This document shows positions 1-5,665 of a stretch of DNA of 7,127 nucleotides, in pieces. Where the stretch lies: the NCBI GenBank assembly GCA_019242135.1, contig JAFAWC010000043.1:1-7127 (forward strand), in the 5' to 3' direction. The position numbers and the translations under genes were made by a program. This DNA comes from Mycobacteriaceae bacterium. GTDB taxonomy: Bacteria > Actinomycetota > Actinomycetes > Mycobacteriales > Mycobacteriaceae. Within the stretch, counting starts at the first letter, position 1. The number at the start of each line of letters is the position of its first letter. Below the pieces are notes generated by a model. The model searched no databases, was not told where the DNA came from, and saw only the letters and a list, made by a program, of their open reading frames with translations.

Positions 1-309
1 TCTGGCCGCGATGAGTTCAGCGGCGCTTTCGCAATACGCGCACCACGCCGAGGACAGCCCAAAAATGAGCAACGCCACCATCAGCAGTCGCTTGTAACCG
101 TAGCGTTCGCCAAGAGCACCGCCGGGAAGCAGCAGCGCCGCCAGCACCAGGGTGTACGACGTCGACATCCACTGGAGCTCTGAGGTGCTGGCACCGAGGT
201 CGACCGCAAGTGTCGGCAGCGCAACCGTCAGTACCGTCGTGTCGAGGCCGATCGTCAGCATGCTCAGCGCCAGCGCACCGAGCGCCCACCACCGTGACTT
301 CGTCTGCAT
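1..309 (-). CDS. MFS drug exporter, DHA2 (EmrB/QacA-like) type, N-terminal part
   Basis: This is the first 103 codons of an integral membrane proton-driven exporter; the rest lies left of the window. The translation begins MQTKSRWWALGALALS. Transmembrane helix 1 (about residues 9-27) runs into GLDTTVLTVALPTLA (21-35), the helix-1 signature of 14-helix DHA2 drug:H+ antiporters, which is typically LDxTIVNVALP. Helix 2 (about 50-64) is followed by the loop GALGERYGYKRLL, which fits MFS motif A (GxLaDrxGrkxxl), with E in place of the usual D. A third hydrophobic stretch follows. The start is firm: AGGAGGT (314-320) lies 4 nt before the ATG. Substrate cannot be told; members export dyes, antibiotics or lipids. 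The gene is transcribed from its own promoter, separate from the nitroreductase unit upstream. Family assignment is strong; the specific role is unknown. Confidence 0.92.
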   Translation of the reverse strand, partial: MQTKSRWWALGALALSMLTIGLDTTVLTVALPTLAVDLGASTSELQWMSTSYTLVLAALLLPGGALGERYGYKRLLMVALLIFGLSSAWCAYCESAAELIAAR

Positions 310-313
310 GGCC

Positions 314-320
314 ACCTCCT
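314..320 (-). promoter_or_regulatory. Strong ribosome binding site of the MFS gene
   Basis: AGGAGGT on the minus strand lies 4 nt upstream of the ATG ending at 309. It matches the 16S anti-Shine-Dalgarno well and fixes the start codon of the exporter. It is the best ribosome binding site in the window. Confidence 0.85.
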
Positions 321-326
321 AGTGAA

Positions 327-350
327 AGTTACTACTAAATGATAGTAACT
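327..350. promoter_or_regulatory. Perfect inverted repeat, likely repressor operator
   Basis: The arms AGTTACTA (327-334) and TAGTAACT (343-350) are exact reverse complements separated by 8 nt. The 24-bp palindrome covers the proposed -10 box and transcription start of the MFS gene, the usual position for a TetR- or MarR-family repressor that blocks polymerase. A second, smaller palindrome, CTCCT-AAAA-AGGAG (349-362), lies in the -35/-10 spacer. No regulator gene is in the window; it may sit beyond the left edge. The repeat is directly visible. Its use as an operator, and the regulator family, are inferred. Confidence 0.6.
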
Positions 351-372
351 CCTAAAAAGGAGGGTATGTCAA
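339..372 (-). promoter_or_regulatory. Sigma-70/SigA-type promoter of the MFS exporter gene
   Basis: Read on the minus strand, a perfect TTGACA -35 box (367-372) is followed 19 nt later by TACTAT (342-347), which fits the mycobacterial -10 pattern TANNNT. The overlapping TATCAT (339-344) is an alternative -10, but with a 22-nt spacer. Transcription would start near 335, giving a leader of about 25 nt that contains AGGAGGT. The island is strikingly AT-rich against the surrounding GC-rich DNA. Boxes are seen directly; activity is inferred. Confidence 0.6.
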
Positions 373-574
373 GAAGGGGTGGGGTTTCGCGCGGGGTGCG
401 CGGGTTCGCGCGGCGGCGCGGGGGGTGGTGGCGGCTGCGCGCGGGTGAGGGGGGTGGTGACCGGTTTCGCGCGCATGATGGAGCCTTGGTATTGGGGTGG
501 TCGCGCCGATATTGCATCCTGGGCGGGGTTTTTCGGCGTGTCGCGACCGTGGTTGCAGTGTCGCGGTGGGGGGG
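373..574. repeat. G-rich intergenic region with degenerate repeats and a weak hairpin
   Basis: No credible gene is seen here: the open frames give Arg/Gly-rich low-complexity protein. The word GGTTTCGCGCG occurs at 383-393 and 463-473. The stretch starting GGGTGGGGTTTCGCG (377-391) resembles GGGTGGGGATTTCGCG at 5570-5585 beside the fadD2/fadE6 hairpin. At 504-565 an imperfect palindrome pairs around two TGCA cores (513-516 and 554-557), with GCGCCGAT on its left side. An alternative 7-bp stem is GGTCGCG/CGCGACC (499-505 with 542-548). The palindrome begins 9 nt beyond the nitroreductase stop codon and might end that transcript. Similarity to the 5593-5655 element is by eye and partial. Confidence 0.4.
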
Positions 575-1090
575 TTACCAGCGACCGCGATGGACGACCT
601 CGTCGAACGGCCGGCGATTGGGCTTGCGGATCGGTGCGAGGGGTCGGTCGGCCGGATACCCGACGCCCAACAAGTAGGCCACGATGTGGTCGTCGGGGAC
701 ACCCAGAATTGCGCGGGCCTTCTCCTGCTCGCCGACGGCCGAGTGGCCGGTGCCGATTCCGAGGTCGGTGGCCTCGATCATCATGGACATGGTCGCCTGG
801 CCCAAGTCGTACTGATCGAGGAGCTTGCGGCGCTCATCGGGTGGCACCGGGGCAACCAGAGCGATAGCAGCGGGAGCCGACGCGATGTGACGCGCGCCCC
901 GCCAAACGGTCGACAATTCCTGCAGCTGACGCGGATCGGTCACGATGACGAAATCCCAGGGCTGACGATTGGACGCCGATGGTGATCGCCATCCGGCCTC
1001 GGCGATGCGCCGCAGATCGCTGTCCGGCACCGGCTCGGGCCGATAGCTCCTGACGTTTCGGCGGGCACGAATCGCGTCCCACGTGTCCAT
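575..1090 (-). CDS. Nitroreductase-family FMN oxidoreductase, small
   Basis: This encodes a cytoplasmic flavoprotein of 171 residues expected to use FMN and NAD(P)H to reduce nitro or quinone-like compounds; the natural substrate is unknown. Residues 7-16 (RARRNVRSYR, then PEPVP) fit the N-terminal RRSxRxF...PVP motif whose arginines bind the FMN phosphate. Residues 37-47 (PSASNRQPWDF) match the SxxNxQPW flavin-site motif. GIGTGHSAVGE (111-121) fits the glycine-rich region before the last helices, and the C-terminal RRPFDEVV is typical. At 171 residues it is on the short side for the family (often about 190-220) but shows both ends. The ATG has GGAG 6 nt upstream (1097-1100). It is last of four co-directional genes, 54 nt after the TauE/SafE gene. 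Confidence 0.9.
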   Translation of the reverse strand: MDTWDAIRARRNVRSYRPEPVPDSDLRRIAEAGWRSPSASNRQPWDFVIVTDPRQLQELSTVWRGARHIASAPAAIALVAPVPPDERRKLLDQYDLGQATMSMMIEATDLGIGTGHSAVGEQEKARAILGVPDDHIVAYLLGVGYPADRPLAPIRKPNRRPFDEVVHRGRW

Positions 1091-1144
1091 ATCTCACTCC
1101 ATTCATCGGTTAACGCTTGGCTTCTTGAATCGAGCAGTTATCGC

Positions 1145-1906
1145 CTACTGGCGACACAATAGATATGCCGCCCCGCCTAATCCGAGAACCAGGATCAGTA
1201 CCCGGAACAGCAGTTCCGGCACACGTCGGGCCACGCGTGCGCCGACATAGCCGCCGATCAGCGTCGCCGGCCACATCGTGGCGGCGGCCGACATCGCCAC
1301 CGGGTTGAGCAGCACGAGGACCGGCAGCGCGACGAAGTTGGCTACACAGATGCTCAACCGGCTCAACGCGTTCAGCGTGCGCAAGTCGGCGGCGATCGTG
1401 ATGGCAAGCGTTCCCAACACGATGAATCCCGAACCCGCGCCGAAATACGCGGCATATCCGCAGCCCACGAGCACGCCGCCGACCAGGATTGGCAACGGCG
1501 CGGTACCGCCCGGCCGGTGGGCTATCCGGCCACGAAGCCAGGGCTGGAGCGCCAACAGCGCACAACCCAGCAGCACCAAATACGGTGCAACGACGCCAAA
1601 TGTCTTTTGCGAGCTCAGCGACAACAATGCGGCACCGCCGACCGCACCGACCGCGGCCAACGGTATGAGCAACAACATCATCCGGCGCTGTCCGACCAAC
1701 TCCTCGCGCAGTCCCACGACGATCGAGACGTAGCCCGGCGCATGTCCGAGCGTGTTCGTCACGTTCGCAGTCAGCGGCGGTATGCCGAACGCGACCAATA
1801 TCGGAAAAGTCAGCATCGAACCGCCCCCCGCTGCGGCGTTGCCGGCCCCGCCCAGCACACCGGCGCCGGCGATGACCACCAACTCACCTACCGTGAGCGA
1901 TGCCAA
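1145..1906 (-). CDS. TauE/SafE (DUF81) family membrane transporter, putative anion exporter
   Basis: This encodes a 253-residue inner-membrane protein of the TauE/SafE family, whose studied members move sulfite, sulfoacetate or related organic anions. It shows about eight hydrophobic segments (near 8-28, 31-45, 50-66, 77-97, 105-122, 138-158, 186-200 and 208-250). The two-fold repeat of the family is visible: AAAGGGSMLTFP (25-36) with ANVTNTLG (47-54) in the first half, and CGYAAYFGAGSGF (149-161) with DLRTLNALSRL (174-184) in the second. The start is unusual. The first codon is TTG at 1906 with only a poor ribosome site; an in-frame TGA lies nine codons further upstream. GTG at 1879 follows AGGTGAG but would remove part of helix 1, so TTG is preferred. 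Sulfur substrate is not shown by the sequence or by the neighbours. Confidence 0.92.
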   Translation of the reverse strand: MASLTVGELVVIAGAGVLGGAGNAAAGGGSMLTFPILVAFGIPPLTANVTNTLGHAPGYVSIVVGLREELVGQRRMMLLLIPLAAVGAVGGAALLSLSSQKTFGVVAPYLVLLGCALLALQPWLRGRIAHRPGGTAPLPILVGGVLVGCGYAAYFGAGSGFIVLGTLAITIAADLRTLNALSRLSICVANFVALPVLVLLNPVAMSAAATMWPATLIGGYVGARVARRVPELLFRVLILVLGLGGAAYLLCRQ

Positions 1907-1953
1907 GGTCAGTCCATGGCGGGCCGGGTGTCACGTGGAATACCGTTTCGCGG

Positions 1954-2595
1954 CTAGAGGGAGCGATACCACTCGACGAGGTGCCCGTAACCGCACGCTT
2001 CAGCGAAGGCCAGCTCACCCTCTCGGTCGGCTTCCTGCAGCTCCTGCATCCACTGCTGAAGAACTGCTGCCCCCGTGCGACGTACTTCAGCGTCCGAGCC
2101 CTCGCACACCTGGCCGAGGCGGCGCAGGTACCGATCGGCGACCGCGAGCCGATGCACCTCGGTCACCAGGTCGACGGCTTCCCCGGCCCATAGCCGGACC
2201 AACCGCCGGTATGTCGTCAATTGGTTTATTTCCAGCCCGGCGGCTTGTAGCGCTTCTCGCGCACCCGCCAGCGTGGCCAGCACATCGGTGCGGGCTGATC
2301 TCAGCGCATCCCGGGCCTGGCGCAGGCCGTCCTCCTCCACGGCAGGATCGCTTGACGCCGCGGAAATCGGAGGATAGATCGCGAGGCTGGCGTCGACCTT
2401 CGCCCAGTCGCCGAAGCTCTCCGCCCAGACCGCGAATTCGCCTATCACCACGTTCAATTCGGCGCGATGCTGATCAAGATGCGCCGCGAACGCGCCGTAG
2501 CCCCGAGCGGCCACCAACTGCGCCGCCCGTACGACCTCACCGGTGAGTGCGGCGTGCGCTGCGACGATGGCGATGATCTGCTCGCGACCCCGCAT
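1954..2595 (-). CDS. Hypothetical alpha-helical soluble protein
   Basis: I do not recognise this 213-residue protein. It is rich in Ala, Leu, Glu and Arg and looks almost wholly helical. No signal peptide or clear membrane span is seen; the N-terminal segment (5-31) is amphipathic rather than a transmembrane helix. Residues 88-120 (for example GLRQARDALRSAR) could form a coiled coil. Aromatic positions include AVWAESFGDWAK (55-66) and a C-terminal CGYGHLVEWYRSL. The ATG at 2595 starts 37 nt after the polymerase stop; GTG at 2601 is an alternative two codons earlier. The frame stays open as far as 2793 but the extra part overlaps the polymerase gene and reads as noise. The TauE/SafE gene follows after 47 nt, so the two are probably co-transcribed. 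Reality of the gene is supported by position and composition, not by homology. Confidence 0.75.
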   Translation of the reverse strand: MRGREQIIAIVAAHAALTGEVVRAAQLVAARGYGAFAAHLDQHRAELNVVIGEFAVWAESFGDWAKVDASLAIYPPISAASSDPAVEEDGLRQARDALRSARTDVLATLAGAREALQAAGLEINQLTTYRRLVRLWAGEAVDLVTEVHRLAVADRYLRRLGQVCEGSDAEVRRTGAAVLQQWMQELQEADREGELAFAEACGYGHLVEWYRSL

Positions 2596-2632
2596 GCTCA
2601 CATCACGATGGTGCCAGGCGACGGCGCGGTGT

Positions 2633-3847
2633 TCATCCGCGCATCCACTGCGGGCCGGAATAGCCTGCCCACGGGTTGTAATCGGCGAGCAAATCCTCTT
2701 GCGGCGGCCGCTGGTCTTCCGGCACGTGCTGCAGATTGATCCGGACCCGATACCAGATCGAGCTCGGGCCGCGCATCCCGTCGACGAGCACATCGGCGGG
2801 TTCGAGCTTCTCGGCGGCCTGCGGATGGTGGCCGCGCCAGGTGTCCAGCGCCGCCATCGCCTCGTCCCTGGTCTTGGTCCGGGCGACCTCGATCAGCGGC
2901 ATCGTTCCCTTGGCCGGCTTGACTGCGGGGGGAAGCCGCTGAGCCAGTTCCAACAGCGCCTCGAGCGAACCGCCGGTGTCGTCCATCTCGGCCCACGGAT
3001 CGCCGATCTCGATGAACCGCGCCGGCACCGTGTCGATCGTGAACGCCTCTGGCCGACAGTGGGACACCTCGCTCCAGTGCAGCGGCGTCGACACTCGCGC
3101 GTCCGGGGTGGCGCGCACCGAATACGCCGACGCCGTGGTGCGGTCCTTCGCGTTCTGGTTGAAGTCGACGAAGACACCCTGGCGCTCTTCCTTCCACCAT
3201 CTGCTGGTGGCCAGATCGGGCGCCCTGCGCTCGACCTCACGCGCGACCGTTTCCGCCGCCAGGCGAACCTGGCGGTACGGCCACCTCGGCGCAATTCGCG
3301 CATATATGTGGAAGCCGCGCGATCCCGATGTCTTCGGCCAGCCGGTAAGCCCGTGATCGGCCAGCACTTCGCGTACCACCAATGCAACATCGAGGATCTG
3401 TTCCCACGCGATTCCGGGCACCGGGTCGAGGTCGATGCGAAGCTCGTCGGGATGATCGAGGTCACCCGCGCGCACCGGATGCGGATTGAAGTCGATGCAC
3501 CCGAGGCTGACCGCCCACGCCAAGCCCGCAGGCTCGTCGATCACCGCCTCCTTCGCCGAGGTGCCTTTGGCGTATTTCAGCTCCGCCACGCGGATCCAGT
3601 CCGGGCGCTTCTCGGGTGCGCGTTTCTGGAAGATCGCCTCGTGTGTGAGGCCCTTGACGAACCTCTTGAGGATCATCGGCCGGTCCGCCACCCCGCGCAG
3701 TGCACCGTCGGCCACCGTCAGGTAATAGCGGATCAGATCCAGCTTGGTGCGCGGGGGACGACCGTCGCGCGCCGGGAAGATCACCTTATCGGGGTGGGTG
3801 ACGGCGACCTGCCTGCCGGCCACCTCCAGCGTCATCGGACCGGCCAT
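2633..3847 (-). CDS. LigD-type polymerase/primase domain protein (Rv0269c/PolD2-like)
   Basis: This 404-residue protein belongs to the archaeo-eukaryotic primase superfamily, like the polymerase domain of bacterial ligase D, which adds ribo- or deoxynucleotides during end joining and gap filling. The core opens with VTHPDKVIFP (16-25). The metal-binding acidic pair is in RIDLDPVPG (137-145; D139 and D141). The nucleotide motif is TSGSRGFHIYARI (173-185; S176, H180), and the third acidic residue is in VFVDFNQNAKD (225-235; D228), followed by YSVRATPDARVSTPL (242-256). All catalytic motifs are intact. Residues 300-404 form a C-terminal extension outside the core; no ligase or nuclease domain is present. 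The ATG at 3847 is chosen because TACGAT lies 6 nt upstream; ATG 3835 is possible. M. tuberculosis Rv0269c, from memory, is about 397 residues. Neither Ku nor ligase is nearby. Confidence 0.93.
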   Translation of the reverse strand: MAGPMTLEVAGRQVAVTHPDKVIFPARDGRPPRTKLDLIRYYLTVADGALRGVADRPMILKRFVKGLTHEAIFQKRAPEKRPDWIRVAELKYAKGTSAKEAVIDEPAGLAWAVSLGCIDFNPHPVRAGDLDHPDELRIDLDPVPGIAWEQILDVALVVREVLADHGLTGWPKTSGSRGFHIYARIAPRWPYRQVRLAAETVAREVERRAPDLATSRWWKEERQGVFVDFNQNAKDRTTASAYSVRATPDARVSTPLHWSEVSHCRPEAFTIDTVPARFIEIGDPWAEMDDTGGSLEALLELAQRLPPAVKPAKGTMPLIEVARTKTRDEAMAALDTWRGHHPQAAEKLEPADVLVDGMRGPSSIWYRVRINLQHVPEDQRPPQEDLLADYNPWAGYSGPQWMRG

Positions 3848-3902
3848 GGGCCCATCGTAAGTTCGATGCCGCAGTGAGACGCCGGTCACATAGGGTGAAG
3901 CA
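3848..3902. promoter_or_regulatory. Divergent promoter region, both transcripts probably leaderless
   Basis: Only 55 bp separate the two ATGs. On the plus strand TAGGGT (3891-3896) ends 6 nt before the fadD2 ATG. On the minus strand TACGAT (3854-3859) ends 6 nt before the polymerase ATG. Both fit the mycobacterial -10 consensus TANNNT, and this spacing would place transcription start on or next to the A of each start codon. Neither gene has a good Shine-Dalgarno (fadD2 has only a weak GGTGA). No TTGACA-like -35 is seen for either, which is common in mycobacteria. Leaderless genes are frequent in this group; here the assignment is inferred. Confidence 0.5.
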
Positions 3903-5561
3903 ATGGCTACGCTGAATCCCGTTGAGCTGATGACACAGGCCGCCGCCAAGGCGCGGCAGTATGTCGATCGCGGCTCTGCCGAATTGCATTATGTCCGAAA
4001 GATGTTCGAGGCCGGCGCGCTGAAGCTGGAGTCGCCGCAGGCTGTCGCGGCGATGGCCGCCGACGCAGCGCGGTGGGGCGAGATCGGGATGATGCCGGCC
4101 GTCAACGCCCGGCGCACACCGCACCGCGTCGCGGTCATCGACGACGAGGGCACCATGACGTTCCGCGAGCTCGACGACGCGGTCAACGCTGTCGCCAACG
4201 GCATGCTCTCGATGGGTGTCAAGGGCGGCAACGGCGTGGCGCTTTTGGCCCGTAACCACCGATGGTTCGTGATCGCGAACTATGCGTGCGCGCGGGTGGG
4301 CGCCCGGACGATCCTGCTCAACACCGAGTTCTCCGGACCGCAGATCGCCGATGTCGCCGACCGTGAGGCGGCGCGGCTGCTCATCTACGACGACGAGTAC
4401 TCCAAGTCGGTGTCGCAGGCCAACTTCGAACTCGGCAGGCTGCGTGCGTTCGCCGAGACGCCCGACGGGGACGAGACGCTCGCCGAGGTGATCGCGCGGA
4501 GCAGCAAGGAGCCCGCGCCGAAGGCATCGAAGCACGCGTCATTGATCATCCTGACCAGCGGCACGACCGGAACACCGAAGGGTGCCAACCGAAGCACGGC
4601 GCCGACGCTGGCGCCGATCGGCGGTGTGCTTTCGCATGTGCCGTTCAAGTCCGGTGAGGTGACCGTGCTGCCGTCGCCGATGTTTCACGCTCTGGGGTAC
4701 CTGCACGCCACGATCGCGATGACGTTGGGCTCCACGCTGGTACTGCGCCGGAGGTTCCGGCCGATGACCGTGGTCGAGGACATCGAAAACTATCGGGCCA
4801 CAGCGCTTGTCGTGGTACCAGTGATGCTGTCGCGGATGCTCGACGCGCTCGAGGCCGCCGACCGCAGCTATGACCTGTCGTCATTGCGGATCGTGTTCGT
4901 GTCCGGTTCGCAGCTCGGTGCCGAATTGGCAACGCGGGCAACCAAGCGGTTGGGGCCGGTGATCTACAACCTCTACGGCTCGACGGAGATCGCTTTCGCG
5001 ACCATCGCGCGTCCTCGCGACTTGGAGATCAACCCGGCGACGGTGGGTCCGATCGTTCGCGGCGCGAAGGTCAAGATCTTCGACGAGAACGGCCGCGAAG
5101 TGCCGCAGGGCGAGGTGGGCCGGATCTTCGTGGGCAACGCGATGCCGTTCGAGGGGTACACCGGTGGCGGCGGCAAGCAGATCATCGACGGGCTGCTGTC
5201 GTCGGGCGACATGGGCTACTTCGACGACAACGGGCTGCTCTACGTCACCGGCCGCGACGACGAGATGATCGTTTCCGGCGGCGAAAACGTGTTCCCGGCC
5301 GCGGTCGAGGACCTGATCAGCGGTCATCCGGACGTTGTCGAGGCCACCGCGCTAGGCGTGGAGGATCAGCAGTACGGCGCCCGGTTGCGGGCATTCGTCG
5401 TCAAGCAACAGGGTTCGGACCTCGACGAGGACGCGGTCAAGAGTTACGTGAAAGAGCACTTGGCCCGGTACAAGGTGCCGCGCGAGGTGATCTTCCTCGA
5501 CGAGTTGCCGCGCAATCCGACCGGCAAGATATTGAAGCGGGAGTTGCGCGACATCGAATGA
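3903..5561 (+). CDS. fadD2: Fatty-acid-CoA ligase FadD2
   Basis: This is a complete 552-residue ANL-superfamily acyl-CoA synthetase that activates a fatty acid with ATP to acyl-AMP and then to acyl-CoA. The AMP-phosphate loop is TSGTTGTPKGA (218-228). The adenine and aromatic motif is NLYGSTE (356-362). SGDMGYFDDNG (434-444) carries the ribose-binding Asp, followed by the hinge and Arg region TGRDDEMIVSGGENVFP (449-465). The catalytic Lys is K542 in NPTGKILKREL (538-548). No step of the chemistry appears lost. Length is close to M. tuberculosis FadD2 (about 560, from memory), and the position between an Rv0269c-like gene and fadE6 supports the name. No signal or membrane segment is seen. Chain-length preference cannot be read; the residues after the P-loop (NRSTAPTLAPIGG) line the acyl side in related enzymes. 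It converges on fadE6 with a 104-nt gap. Confidence 0.94.
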   Translation: MATLNPVELMTQAAAKARQYVDRGSAELHYVRKMFEAGALKLESPQAVAAMAADAARWGEIGMMPAVNARRTPHRVAVIDDEGTMTFRELDDAVNAVANGMLSMGVKGGNGVALLARNHRWFVIANYACARVGARTILLNTEFSGPQIADVADREAARLLIYDDEYSKSVSQANFELGRLRAFAETPDGDETLAEVIARSSKEPAPKASKHASLIILTSGTTGTPKGANRSTAPTLAPIGGVLSHVPFKSGEVTVLPSPMFHALGYLHATIAMTLGSTLVLRRRFRPMTVVEDIENYRATALVVVPVMLSRMLDALEAADRSYDLSSLRIVFVSGSQLGAELATRATKRLGPVIYNLYGSTEIAFATIARPRDLEINPATVGPIVRGAKVKIFDENGREVPQGEVGRIFVGNAMPFEGYTGGGGKQIIDGLLSSGDMGYFDDNGLLYVTGRDDEMIVSGGENVFPAAVEDLISGHPDVVEATALGVEDQQYGARLRAFVVKQQGSDLDEDAVKSYVKEHLARYKVPREVIFLDELPRNPTGKILKRELRDIE

Positions 5562-5592
5562 TGCGGGGTGGGTGGGGATTTCGCGGGAGGTG

Positions 5593-5655
5593 CGCCGAGT
5601 TCTGCACCATGGTCGTGGTCCCCGTGAGATCACAGCCCTGGTGCAGAAATCGGCG
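5593..5655. terminator. 63-nt near-perfect hairpin between convergent genes; bidirectional terminator or interspersed palindrome
   Basis: Arms 5593-5620 and 5628-5655 (28 nt each) pair around a 7-nt loop (CCCGTGA). There are 23 Watson-Crick pairs, two G-T wobbles and three mismatches (5599/5649, 5610/5638, 5614/5634). The longest uninterrupted run is TTCTGCACCA with TGGTGCAGAA (5600-5609 with 5639-5648). It starts 10 nt beyond the fadE6 stop and 31 nt beyond the fadD2 stop. No U-run follows on either strand, as is usual for proposed mycobacterial terminators. A G-rich flank with GGGGATTTCGCGGG (5574-5587) resembles DNA near 377. The hairpin is certain on paper; terminator function and repeat-family membership are inferred. 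Confidence 0.65.
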
Positions 5656-5665
5656 ATGGCTGAGC

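Noticed and set aside
339..677. Plus-strand open frame with AAGGAGGG just before an ATG at 366, apparently divergent from the MFS gene
   Set aside because: The ribosome-like motif is only 1 nt from the ATG and overlaps the -35 box of the MFS promoter. The product is Arg/Gly-rich low complexity and runs antisense into the nitroreductase gene.
2598..2635. Short ORF starting at ATGAAC that overlaps the polymerase stop codon (ATGA overlap)
   Set aside because: It ends after 12 codons and is not in frame with the next gene. It might influence coupling but cannot be supported as a gene.
2596..2793. 66-residue N-terminal extension of the helical hypothetical protein
   Set aside because: It overlaps the polymerase C-terminus in another frame and has a Cys/Ser/Arg-rich composition unlike the rest of the protein. 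The start at 2595 just after the polymerase stop is more natural.
2543..3877. 444-residue plus-strand open frame opposite the polymerase gene
   Set aside because: It is a GC-rich antisense shadow: Arg/His-rich with no recognisable domain, while the opposite strand encodes a protein with all catalytic motifs of the PolDom family.
3848..3949. 34-residue N-terminal extension of the polymerase from ATG 3949
   Set aside because: It would overlap the start of fadD2 and its promoter, its sequence does not look like the family, and the family core begins shortly after the Met at 3847.
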